Shown: positions 27,136-35,457 of the stretch, one piece after another
Numbering within the stretch: position 1 is the stretch's first letter
Layout of the letters: each line of letters starts with the position of its first letter
Assembly: GCF_039521975.1 (NCBI RefSeq)
Contig: NZ_BAAACZ010000009.1
Coordinates: 372,001-436,000, forward strand
DNA from: Alkalibacillus silvisoli
GTDB taxonomy: Bacteria > Bacillota > Bacilli > Bacillales > Alkalibacillaceae
Direction: 5' to 3'
Length of the DNA stretch: 64,000 nt
Program-made: the position numbers and the translations under genes
The notes under the pieces: generated by a model
The model's input: the letters and a program-made list of their open reading frames with translations, nothing else
Database searches by the model: none
What the model was told of the DNA's origin: nothing

Positions 27136-27704
27136 CACAATTAAAAGGTGTGTTAGAAGGTTTGTTGTTCGCTTCAGGTGATGAAGGAATCGCAATGCCT
27201 CAGTTAAAAAAAGTTCTATCAGTTAACGAAGAAACAGCAAATGTATTGATTGAAGAACTAAAATACGATTATGAACATGGACAAAGAGGTTTATCTATCT
27301 TAGAACAAAAGGGTGTTTATTATTTAACAACAAAATCAGAACACGCCTTATATTTTGAAAAAATGCAAGAAACAAATGCTAGCTCCAAGCTTTCGCAAGC
27401 CGCTCTGGAAACCTTAGCCATAATTGCTTATAGGCAGCCGATTACACGAGTTGAAATTGAAGATATTCGAGGAGTGAAAAGTGATGGACCAATTCAGACG
27501 TTGGTTTCACGTTTTATAATCGAAGAATGTGGCAGGAAAGAAACAAGTGGCCGACCGATTTTGTTTCAAACAACGAAGGAATTCTTAACATTCTTCGGTT
27601 TAACTTCATTAGATGAACTTCCACCACTACCGGATGAGAACATTCAAGAAGCGGTACAAGAAGCAGATTTATTCTTCGATGGAATGGAAGAGTCACTGAC
27701 TTAA
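27126..27704 (+). CDS. scpB: Segregation and condensation protein B
   Basis: Dimeric winged-helix partner of ScpA in the SMC complex. 192 residues: two winged-helix domains (1-80, 88-165); LETLAIIAYRQPITRVEIEDIRGV is the family signature. ACGGAGG upstream of ATG 27126 within the end of scpA. Acidic C-terminal tail. Confidence 0.94.
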   Translation: MELAQLKGVLEGLLFASGDEGIAMPQLKKVLSVNEETANVLIEELKYDYEHGQRGLSILEQKGVYYLTTKSEHALYFEKMQETNASSKLSQAALETLAIIAYRQPITRVEIEDIRGVKSDGPIQTLVSRFIIEECGRKETSGRPILFQTTKEFLTFFGLTSLDELPPLPDENIQEAVQEADLFFDGMEESLT

Positions 27705-27738
27705 TATTATTTGATGATTGTTCGTCAAGGAGGTAACT

Positions 27739-28209
27739 TTGTGGCCGATGAGCACAAACTTATATTTACAAGCTGAAAAAGTTTATAATCAGTTAAAATT
27801 AATCGAGCATGATTTAAGCCACTTTCTAAATGATAAAAGTGTCTCATATATTTTAACAGAAGAAGATGATTTAGATCGGGAATATATACAGTCAGTCGTT
27901 AAACATTTTCGGTATTTAGAGGTTTATTGTATGGAAGGAAAGCATGCATTAGAAAGACTGATTGCAACAGAAGATATACAAGAAGAAGTGTTAGAAAAAG
28001 TGTTGCAAGGGGTCTATCTGAAATGTGTTAATGGGTTCTTTTCCCCTAAGGATGATATATGGCATGAAGATAGCCGTGCATCGTATCGTAATAAGATGTC
28101 AATTGACTTTCAATATGAACCAGGTTCACATATTGTTGATTTAACTGAAATAGTTGAACCAGTCTTTCAGGATTTAAGAGAACAACTAGATTATTTAGAG
28201 GCAGTTTAA
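27739..28209 (+). CDS. ypuI: Conserved protein YpuI (DUF3907)
   Basis: Function unknown; a cytoplasmic protein conserved in Bacillaceae between scpB and dacB. About 156 residues, mostly helical, with a conserved GFFSPKDDIWHEDSRASYRNKMSI segment (split here: GFFSPKDD then WHEDSRASYR, ~100-120). Start TTG 27739, 5 bases after AAGGAGG; ATG 27748 is the alternative. Followed by a clear terminator, so dacB starts a new unit. Confidence 0.8.
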   Translation: MWPMSTNLYLQAEKVYNQLKLIEHDLSHFLNDKSVSYILTEEDDLDREYIQSVVKHFRYLEVYCMEGKHALERLIATEDIQEEVLEKVLQGVYLKCVNGFFSPKDDIWHEDSRASYRNKMSIDFQYEPGSHIVDLTEIVEPVFQDLREQLDYLEAV

Positions 28210-28232
28210 AATAGCTTTATTTTTTACGACTT

Positions 28233-28262
28233 AACTAAGAGCGAAATGCTCTTAGTTTTTTT
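28233..28262 (+). terminator. Terminator of scpA-scpB-ypuI
   Basis: AACTAAGAGC (28233-28242) with GCTCTTAGTT (28248-28257), 5-nt loop, followed by a run of T. Confidence 0.9.
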
Positions 28263-28368
28263 GTTTATGAACTATTTTTCTCAAAGCTTTAATCATACAA
28301 GTGAAGTACTAGCCATATAATGTTTTATGAGAAAAGGACAAGACTGGATACAGAATAGGAGATGTCAG

Positions 28369-29262
28369 ATGAGAAAACTTATAACATTTGCTCTTATTTT
28401 ATCTTTATTGTGGTGGAAGCCTGTAACAACGGAAGCTGAGCCTGGTGTATCAGCTAAAAGCGCTATTGCAATGGATTTGGAAACACAAGAAATCTTGTAT
28501 TCAAAAAATATGTATGATGAACTACCGATTGCTAGTATTACTAAGATCATGACCGCGATTGTTGCATTAGAACATGAAGATTTAGATACTAAGACTGAGG
28601 TATCAAATGAGGCCTCTCGAATGATTGGTTCTTCATTATATACTCAAGCAGGAGAAACCTATTCATTTGAAGACTTGTTATATGGATTAATGTTGAGATC
28701 AGGTAATGATGCAGCGTATGCCATTGCTGAGCACGTTGCTGGTAGTGAAAAAGGGTTTGCGTTTTTAATGAATGAAAAAGCGGAATGGATCGGGATGCAA
28801 AACAGTCAATTTCAAAATCCTCATGGCCTAGATGAAGATGGGCATTATTCAAGTGCTTATGATATGGCGTTATTAACTAGTTATGCGATGAATACAAGTG
28901 AAGACTTCCGTGAGATCTTTGGTACAAAACGATATTTATCTGAAAATGTCGGTTATCATTGGATGAATAAAAATAAACTATTAATGACATATGATCAAGT
29001 TTGTACAGGTGGTAAGACTGGATACACAAGTGTTGCTGGTCGTACTTTAGTAACGACAGCAGAACAGGATGGTAATGAAATTGTGGTGGTAACAATTGAC
29101 GCATCTGATGATTGGAATGATCATCGCCTTTTATATAATCATGCTTTTTCACATTTAGAAGATCGCCCTGAAATTCCAATATTTTTTGATGAGGAACCAA
29201 CTAACCCTTCCATTTGGGAGCGTTTTATAACATCGTTCCGTTATTTACAAGGAGCAATATAA
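28369..29262 (+). CDS. dacB: D-alanyl-D-alanine carboxypeptidase DacB-like, short form
   Basis: Mother-cell penicillin-binding protein lowering cortex cross-linking. 297 residues from ATG 28369 (AGGAGATG upstream). Signal peptide ~1-22 (cut near TEA-EPG); S11 motifs ASITKIMTA, RSGNDAAYA, GGKTGYTSVAG. B. subtilis DacB is ~382 residues; this one ends soon after the catalytic domain with WERFITSFRYLQGAI, which could be an amphipathic anchor, so the C-terminal beta domain is lacking. The stop abuts spmA, supporting the dacB-spmA-spmB operon and the assignment. A CATACAAG box (28294-28301) resembles a SigE -10. Confidence 0.85.
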   Translation: MRKLITFALILSLLWWKPVTTEAEPGVSAKSAIAMDLETQEILYSKNMYDELPIASITKIMTAIVALEHEDLDTKTEVSNEASRMIGSSLYTQAGETYSFEDLLYGLMLRSGNDAAYAIAEHVAGSEKGFAFLMNEKAEWIGMQNSQFQNPHGLDEDGHYSSAYDMALLTSYAMNTSEDFREIFGTKRYLSENVGYHWMNKNKLLMTYDQVCTGGKTGYTSVAGRTLVTTAEQDGNEIVVVTIDASDDWNDHRLLYNHAFSHLEDRPEIPIFFDEEPTNPSIWERFITSFRYLQGAI

Positions 29263-29853
29263 ATGGTTAATATCATCTGGGTAGCACTGGCAGCAATTGG
29301 GATTATTTATGCTTTCTTTAATGGCACAATAGAGGAAGTTAATGAAGTCATTTTCAGTAGTGCCCAAGATGCTGTAGCATTAACGATCAGTTTAGTTAGT
29401 GTTTTAGTTTTTTGGTTAGGTTTAATGAGGATTGCAGAGAAAGCAGGTTTGTTGGACAAGTTGGCTTATGTATTTAGACCAATTTTCACAAGGCTATTCC
29501 CAGAAATTCCAGCAAACCATCCTGCAATGGGATATATATTATCTAATTTCTCAGCAAACTTGTTTGGTTTAGGTAATGCTGCAACACCCCTTGGGATCAA
29601 GGCGATGCATGAGATGAAAAAGCTTAATAACGATAGTATCGAAGCTTCGCGTTCAATGATTACATTTTTAGCTTTGAATACATCAAGTGTGACACTCGTT
29701 CCAACAACGATAATTGCAATTCGAATGCAGTATGACTCCATGGCTCCTACTGAAATTGTAAGCTCAACAATTATAGCCACTTTTATCTCGACCATTGGTG
29801 CGATATTAATAGATCGTTATTTTCACTATCAAAGGCAAAGGAGACTCATATAA
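29263..29853 (+). CDS. spmA: Spore maturation protein A
   Basis: Nucleoside-transporter-gate-like membrane protein required for full spore core dehydration and heat resistance. 196 residues with several hydrophobic segments; conserved NFSANLFGLGNAATPLGIKA motif near 95-115 and FLALNTSSVTLVPTT. Starts immediately after the dacB stop (AAGGAG site within dacB) and overlaps spmB by one base. Confidence 0.93.
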   Translation: MVNIIWVALAAIGIIYAFFNGTIEEVNEVIFSSAQDAVALTISLVSVLVFWLGLMRIAEKAGLLDKLAYVFRPIFTRLFPEIPANHPAMGYILSNFSANLFGLGNAATPLGIKAMHEMKKLNNDSIEASRSMITFLALNTSSVTLVPTTIIAIRMQYDSMAPTEIVSSTIIATFISTIGAILIDRYFHYQRQRRLI

Positions 29854-30380
29854 TGCTTGTCCATATCAGTAATTGGATTATTCCACTTATAATACTTACG
29901 GTATTGCTGTATGGGACATTCAAAAAAGTCCCAACGTATGAAACGTTTGTTGAAGGAGGTAAGGAAGGCGTGAAAATGGCTGTTTCCTTGCTTCCTTTTT
30001 TATTAGGAATGATTGTATCGATTAGTATTTTCAGAGCATCTGGTGCATTAGATGCGTTTGTTAATTTAATTGATCCTGTATTATCCATATTTAATATTCC
30101 ATCAGAAATTGTACCACTTGCAGTCACTAGACCTATATCAGGGACTGCTTCATTAAGTATCGCAACAGATTTAATTAAAACAGAAGGTCCAGATTCGTTT
30201 GTTGGTCAGTTAGCCTCAACAATGCAGGGTAGTACAGATACTACGTTGTATGTGTTAACAGTATATTTTGGTGCAGTTGGCATAAAGAAGATGGGAAATG
30301 CATTAAAAGTTGGACTTTTAGCTGATTTCGTTGGTATAATAGCTTCATTATTTGTATGTTACCTTATATTTGGTTCATAA
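29853..30380 (+). CDS. spmB: Spore maturation protein B
   Basis: Membrane partner of SpmA, 175 residues with about five hydrophobic segments and the GKEGVKMAVSLLPFLLGMI and AVTRPISGTASL motifs typical of the family. TAATG overlap with spmA indicates translational coupling. Last gene of dacB-spmAB; a terminator follows. Confidence 0.93.
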   Translation: MLVHISNWIIPLIILTVLLYGTFKKVPTYETFVEGGKEGVKMAVSLLPFLLGMIVSISIFRASGALDAFVNLIDPVLSIFNIPSEIVPLAVTRPISGTASLSIATDLIKTEGPDSFVGQLASTMQGSTDTTLYVLTVYFGAVGIKKMGNALKVGLLADFVGIIASLFVCYLIFGS

Positions 30381-30395
30381 TGTTAGGTAAGTATT

Positions 30396-30425
30396 AAAGC
30401 GTTAACCGTGAAGTTAACGCTTTTC
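30396..30425 (+). terminator. Terminator of dacB-spmAB
   Basis: AAAGCGTTAAC (30396-30406) with GTTAACGCTTT (30413-30423), 6-nt loop, T-rich end. Confidence 0.85.
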
Positions 30426-30483
30426 TTATGCCATAATATATAAAGACTACATAACCAAGAATAAGACTAAGAAGGTGGAAGCC

Positions 30484-31227
30484 ATGAGTGGACAAAAAGA
30501 AAGATTACAAAAAGTTATAGCAAATAGTGGAGTCACATCAAGAAGAAAGGCAGAAGGATTAATTGAATCAGCTCGAGTGAAGGTGAATGGTAAAGTGGTC
30601 ACTGAGTTAGGGACAAAAGTATCTCAAAGTGATGATATAGCTGTTGATGATATTGTCATAGAAAAAGAACAACCCGTTTATTTTATTATTAATAAACCAA
30701 GACAAGTTATATCTACAGTAGAAGATGATAAAGGAAGGAAAGTAGTAACTGATTTACTTTCTAAAGAAATAAAACAAAGAGTGTATCCGGTCGGACGATT
30801 AGATTATGATACGACGGGGTTATTACTATTAACGAATGATGGGAATTTAACGAATAAGCTGATTCACCCTAAATATGGAGTTGATAAAGTTTACATTACT
30901 AAAGTAAATGGAACTTTAACTAAAGAAGAAGTTTTACAATTGAAAAAAGGTGTTACACATGATGGTGAGAGGCTAAAAGCAGTTAAAGCCAGATTATTAG
31001 AAGTAGATCAGAAGAAGGGGAAAACGAAAGTCGAACTTGTTTTACACCAAGGCAAGAACCGTCAAGTTCGTCGAATGTTTGAGGCGTTAGGATATAAAGT
31101 AGAAAAACTAAAACGTGAACAGTTTGGTACCCTGACTTTAGGTAAGTTACAGCCAGGAGAGTACCGAGAGCTCACACCGCATGAAGTGAAGCGATTGGTG
31201 GATTTAACACAGAAAAATGTTAAATAA
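30484..31227 (+). CDS. rluB: 23S rRNA pseudouridine synthase RluB
   Basis: Makes a pseudouridine in helix 93 region of 23S rRNA (position 2605-type, E. coli numbering). 247 residues from ATG 30484 (AAGGTGG upstream). N-terminal S4 RNA-binding domain (RLQKVIANSGVTSRRKAE), catalytic Asp in GRLDYDTTGLLLLTND, and HQGKNRQVRRMFEALGY. Position between spmB and resA as in B. subtilis. Confidence 0.93.
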   Translation: MSGQKERLQKVIANSGVTSRRKAEGLIESARVKVNGKVVTELGTKVSQSDDIAVDDIVIEKEQPVYFIINKPRQVISTVEDDKGRKVVTDLLSKEIKQRVYPVGRLDYDTTGLLLLTNDGNLTNKLIHPKYGVDKVYITKVNGTLTKEEVLQLKKGVTHDGERLKAVKARLLEVDQKKGKTKVELVLHQGKNRQVRRMFEALGYKVEKLKREQFGTLTLGKLQPGEYRELTPHEVKRLVDLTQKNVK

Positions 31228-31292
31228 TGTTCAAACATGTAACTCTAGATAAAAATCCTCAATGATATAATAGCCTGTGAGGAGGGATCCTT

Positions 31293-31829
31293 TTGGACAA
31301 AAAAAAGAAGCGTCTGATATTTCGTAGTATAGTTCTTGCTATTTTAGCAGGTACTTTAGTATTTGTTTTAATTGTAAACGCAGGTTCTGACCGTCCTTCT
31401 TTACAAGAAGGCATGGAGGCGCCTAATTTTGAATTAGAACGTCTTGATCAAGAAGGTGAATCGATACAACTTCATGATTTGCGCGGTCAAGGTGTAATGA
31501 TTAATTTTTGGGCAACATATTGTGAGCCGTGTAAAGAAGAGATGCCCTACATGGACCAATTATATGAAGAGTATCACGATGAAGGTATAGAAATTGTTGC
31601 TGTAAGTGTCGATAAAAATGAATCGGTTATAAATAGTTTTTATAATAGTCTTGATTTATCTTTTCCAAGTACACATGACCGAAATGAAACTGTAATGGAA
31701 GCATATGAGATCGTACCACTTCCAACATCTTATTTCATAAATCCAGATGGAACTATTGAGCGAATTGTCAGGGGTCCTGTAACATTAGAGAGCTTGGAAG
31801 AGTATTTCCATGAAATATTACCTCAATAA
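31293..31829 (+). CDS. resA: Thiol-disulfide oxidoreductase ResA
   Basis: Membrane-anchored extracytoplasmic thioredoxin-like protein that reduces apocytochrome c haem-binding cysteines. 178 residues: one N-terminal transmembrane helix (~10-28), active site CEPC in WATYCEPCKEEMPYM, Glu-containing loop and PLPTSYFI (cis-Pro). TTG start after GAGGAGGG. First gene of resABCDE. Confidence 0.94.
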   Translation: MDKKKKRLIFRSIVLAILAGTLVFVLIVNAGSDRPSLQEGMEAPNFELERLDQEGESIQLHDLRGQGVMINFWATYCEPCKEEMPYMDQLYEEYHDEGIEIVAVSVDKNESVINSFYNSLDLSFPSTHDRNETVMEAYEIVPLPTSYFINPDGTIERIVRGPVTLESLEEYFHEILPQ

Positions 31830-31858
31830 AGAAGTAAACAGAATCGCGAGGGGTTATA

Positions 31859-33490
31859 ATGAGTGAAAAAGGGATACGTTGTGAGTGTGGCCACTTAAAC
31901 AAAGAAGGCACTGTGCTTTGTGAAGCATGTGGTAAACCGATTGAAGGAAACCAGCACATTGATGGTAATGATGAAAAACAGGTGCTTGAAATGCGCTATG
32001 AAGGAAGTGCCAGACGTTCACAAACTTATAAAAGAACATTTGTTGATAAAACTTGGGCATATTTCTCTTCAGTAAAAGTGGGGGTATGGTTAATTGCCAT
32101 TACGTTATTTATGTCTGCATTAGGGACTATTTACCCTCAAGAACAGTTTAAAAATTCACCATTACCATCATCACAATTTTATGTTGAAGAGTATGGCTTA
32201 ACGGGACAGATTTTCTATCAGTTAGGTTTTCATAATATGTATAGCTCATGGTGGTACATAACATTAGTCGCTTTAATTGGTGTATCAATCATTGTTGCAA
32301 GTATTGATCGTTATGTGCCTTTAAGAAGAGCGTTAAACAATCAAAAAACAAAACGCCACGAAGTCTTTGTTAAAAGACAGCGTTTAGTAAGTAAGGATAA
32401 TGATTTAAGTGACAATGAAATTGAGTCATTAAAGAAGAATTTAAAAGACAAGCGTTATAAAGTCTATGAAGATGATGGTCACATTATGGCAGAGAAAAAC
32501 CGTTTTTCTAGATGGGGCGCTTATGTTAATCATATTGGACTAATTATTATTTTAATGGCGGCTATTTTTAGAATGTTTGAAGTGATGCACGTTGATGATT
32601 ATGTTTGGGTACGTGAAGGAGAAACCAGAGTCATTCCAAGTACGAATCAAGAGTACTACGTGGAAAACACTGAGTTTGTTTATGAAGAGTATGACCCTGA
32701 AACACAAGAACAATTTAGTCGGGCTTTAGAAGATGTTGAAGACCCAGTACCGAAAAACTTTCAAACAAACACAGTCATTTATCGAACAACAGAAGAAACA
32801 CTTCCAGGTCAAGAACCTGAATTAGAGGAAGTCACAAGAGGAGAAATTCGCTTAAATCAACCGGTTACATTTGATGGTTATTCACTTTATCAGGCTGGTA
32901 CTCAGTTAGAATCAGAATATGATTCAATGTCTTTTGATGTGCAGTTAGATGAGGAATCATTAGGTGAATTCACTTTCTATACTGATGAAGCTCCTCCTGA
33001 ATTTCAATTAGAAGAGAGTGGATTAACCATTAATGTTGATAATTGGTTCCCTGAACTAGAGTTTACTGAAACGGGTCCATCTTCATTTTCAAAGTTTCCG
33101 AGAAATCCTGGGTTAATTCTCTCAATTGAAAATCCAGAAACTGAAGAAAATGAAAGATTCTTTTATCTACAAGAGGATATTATTCCATTATCAGATGCGA
33201 ACCAAATAGAAATGAGTGTAACTGATTTAGATAGACGATCTGCTTCTGGTTTAACTGTTAAAAAGGATAATACACTTCCGTTATTCGGGCTTGGAGCAGG
33301 GATCTTTATGATTGGTGTCGTACAAGGTATGTATTGGTATCACAGACGAGTGTGGATTCATCCTAAAGACGGAAAATATCATATTGGCGTTCATACGAAT
33401 AAAAACTGGTACGGGATGAAGCAAGAATTAGAGAAAGTTACTGATGGTACAAATATTAAAGAATTTGAAGACCAACAAGAATTAAAGTAA
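31859..33490 (+). CDS. resB: Cytochrome c biogenesis protein ResB
   Basis: With ResC forms the System II haem export and ligation complex. 543 residues: an N-terminal zinc-ribbon-like segment (CECGHLNKEG..CEACG, residues 8-24), transmembrane helices near 75-95, 130-150, 220-240 and 475-495, and a large extracytoplasmic domain between the last two. ResB family (PF05140) by sequence and operon position. Confidence 0.93.
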   Translation: MSEKGIRCECGHLNKEGTVLCEACGKPIEGNQHIDGNDEKQVLEMRYEGSARRSQTYKRTFVDKTWAYFSSVKVGVWLIAITLFMSALGTIYPQEQFKNSPLPSSQFYVEEYGLTGQIFYQLGFHNMYSSWWYITLVALIGVSIIVASIDRYVPLRRALNNQKTKRHEVFVKRQRLVSKDNDLSDNEIESLKKNLKDKRYKVYEDDGHIMAEKNRFSRWGAYVNHIGLIIILMAAIFRMFEVMHVDDYVWVREGETRVIPSTNQEYYVENTEFVYEEYDPETQEQFSRALEDVEDPVPKNFQTNTVIYRTTEETLPGQEPELEEVTRGEIRLNQPVTFDGYSLYQAGTQLESEYDSMSFDVQLDEESLGEFTFYTDEAPPEFQLEESGLTINVDNWFPELEFTETGPSSFSKFPRNPGLILSIENPETEENERFFYLQEDIIPLSDANQIEMSVTDLDRRSASGLTVKKDNTLPLFGLGAGIFMIGVVQGMYWYHRRVWIHPKDGKYHIGVHTNKNWYGMKQELEKVTDGTNIKEFEDQQELK

Positions 33491-33517
33491 GTAAAGAAGA
33501 GTCCGAGGAGGGATTCG

Positions 33518-34711
33518 ATGGATTTCTATGAATTAAGCAGTACATTTTTATATATTACTTTTGTCATTTACTTAATCGCAACTGCATTTTTCGGAATGAC
33601 GTTAGGTAATAAAAGAGATGAAAACAAAAAGTCAAAAGCAACTAAGTATGCTATGATTTTCACAATAACCGGCTTTACATCACAGCTCATATCATTTGTT
33701 TTTAGATGGCTTGAAGCAGGGCACATTCCGGTTAGTAATATGTTTGAATACATTTACTTTTTCGGAATGATGTTAGTTCTTTCATTTATTGTGATCCACT
33801 TTGTATATGGTGTGTCGGTTTTAGGTTTAATCGCTTTACCTATCGCTATTGTAATTATTGGTTATGGAAGTATGTTCCCACAAGAAGTAGCCCCTTTAGT
33901 TCCATCGTTACAATCACATTGGTTATATATACATGTTACGATGGTAGGACTAGCACAAGCTATTTTAGCGATTAGTTTTATAGCAGGTTTGTTATTCTTA
34001 ATTGTAAAAATTAATCAGTCAACTAGAAATAAAGAAACCACGTTTTTAGAGCTTATTATTTATGGTGTCGTTGCGACGGTTGGGTATATTATTCTATCAA
34101 CTGGATTTGGTGCAGCAGGTTATGAAGCGATGTTTATCAAAGATGCTGATGATGGTTACCAGTATGAAATCGTGTATGAAATGCCCGCTTTATTTCAACC
34201 GAACAATTCAGAACTCATGAGTGAAGACAGGTTCAATTCAGGACTTGAGACTCCGGCATGGATGCAAGGTGTTGATGCAGGACAGAAGCTAAATACCTTA
34301 ACTTTATCTTTATTAACGGGTCTTGTGTTATATGGCTTAATCCGCTTAATATTACGTGGTCAAAGAATAGGTGCTTATCTGCAGCCTAAGTTTGGTAAAG
34401 TGAATCCTGATGTGGTTGATGACATTATGTACCGAGCAATTGCAATAGGTTTTCCGTTATTTACATTAGGAGGCTTAATCTTTGCGGCGATTTGGGCTCA
34501 AGAAGCTTGGGGTCGCTTCTGGGGTTGGGACCCGAAAGAAGTTTGGGCTTTAGTTACATGGTTATTCTATGCAGTGTTCCTACACCTAAGGTTAACAAGA
34601 GGATGGCATGGTAAGAAATCAGCTTGGTTAGCTGTTATTGGTTTTGCTATTATTATGTTTAACTTAATTGTAATTAACTTAGTCATCGCTGGATTACATT
34701 CATACGCTTAA
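33518..34711 (+). CDS. resC: Cytochrome c biogenesis protein ResC (CcsA)
   Basis: Haem-handling membrane protein with the tryptophan-rich WWD motif (WGRFWGWDPKEVWALVTWL, near 328-346) and conserved His residues flanking it. 397 residues, about eight transmembrane helices. Strong GAGGAGGG before ATG 33518. Partner of ResB. Confidence 0.94.
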   Translation: MDFYELSSTFLYITFVIYLIATAFFGMTLGNKRDENKKSKATKYAMIFTITGFTSQLISFVFRWLEAGHIPVSNMFEYIYFFGMMLVLSFIVIHFVYGVSVLGLIALPIAIVIIGYGSMFPQEVAPLVPSLQSHWLYIHVTMVGLAQAILAISFIAGLLFLIVKINQSTRNKETTFLELIIYGVVATVGYIILSTGFGAAGYEAMFIKDADDGYQYEIVYEMPALFQPNNSELMSEDRFNSGLETPAWMQGVDAGQKLNTLTLSLLTGLVLYGLIRLILRGQRIGAYLQPKFGKVNPDVVDDIMYRAIAIGFPLFTLGGLIFAAIWAQEAWGRFWGWDPKEVWALVTWLFYAVFLHLRLTRGWHGKKSAWLAVIGFAIIMFNLIVINLVIAGLHSYA

Positions 34712-34740
34712 TGATTATTTAATTGAAGGGGTTGTCTTTT

Positions 34741-35457
34741 ATGTCAGAAGAGGCAAAGATTTTAGTTGTTGATGATGAAGAACGAATCAGACGTTTACTT
34801 AAACTTTACTTAAACCGTGAAGGGTATGAAATTGAAGAAGCTGAAAATGGTGAAGAAGCTTTAAGTAAAGCTTTAGATGTAGACTATGATTTGATTTTAT
34901 TAGACTTAATGTTACCAGGAAAAGATGGAATGGAAGTTTGCGGAGAGCTTCGTGAACATAAAGCAACTCCTGTAATTATGTTGACAGCAAAAGGGGAAGA
35001 GTCTAATCGTGTTCACGGATTTGAAGTTGGAGCAGATGATTATATTGTTAAGCCGTTTAGTCCACGTGAAGTGGTGTTAAGAGTTAAAGCTTTACTAAGA
35101 CGTTCATCTGTAACTAAATATTTAGAGACGAAGCCTGACTCACAAAATGTATTAGTGTTTCCGCATTTGACAATCGATAAAGACGCTCATCGAGTATTAG
35201 CCGATGATATTGAAGTAAGCTTAACTCCAAAAGAGTATGAATTACTATATTATTTAGCAAAATCACCTGATAAAGTATTTGATCGTGAAGAACTTCTTAA
35301 AGAAGTGTGGGAATATGAATTTTTTGGTGATTTAAGAACAGTTGATACTCATGTTAAAAGGTTACGTGAAAAACTAAATAAAGTATCAGAAGAGGCAGCA
35401 AAAATGATTGTAACAGTGTGGGGAGTAGGCTATAAATTTGAGGTTATGGACACGTAA
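34741..35457 (+). CDS. resD: Response regulator ResD
   Basis: OmpR-family activator for anaerobic and aerobic respiration genes (cytochromes, nitrate/nitrite respiration, fnr in B. subtilis). 238 residues from ATG 34741 (AAGGGG upstream). Receiver domain 1-120 with acidic pocket VVDDEE, phospho-Asp in LILLDLMLPG (near 57), Thr/Lys switch (LTAKGE, IVKPFSP); winged helix 140-235 (DLRTVDTHVKRLREKL). Overlaps resE by one base. Confidence 0.95.
   Translation: MSEEAKILVVDDEERIRRLLKLYLNREGYEIEEAENGEEALSKALDVDYDLILLDLMLPGKDGMEVCGELREHKATPVIMLTAKGEESNRVHGFEVGADDYIVKPFSPREVVLRVKALLRRSSVTKYLETKPDSQNVLVFPHLTIDKDAHRVLADDIEVSLTPKEYELLYYLAKSPDKVFDREELLKEVWEYEFFGDLRTVDTHVKRLREKLNKVSEEAAKMIVTVWGVGYKFEVMDT

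Noticed and set aside
29466..30127. Long antisense ORFs over spmA and spmB
   Set aside because: They shadow conserved membrane-protein genes, lack ribosome sites and start inside them.
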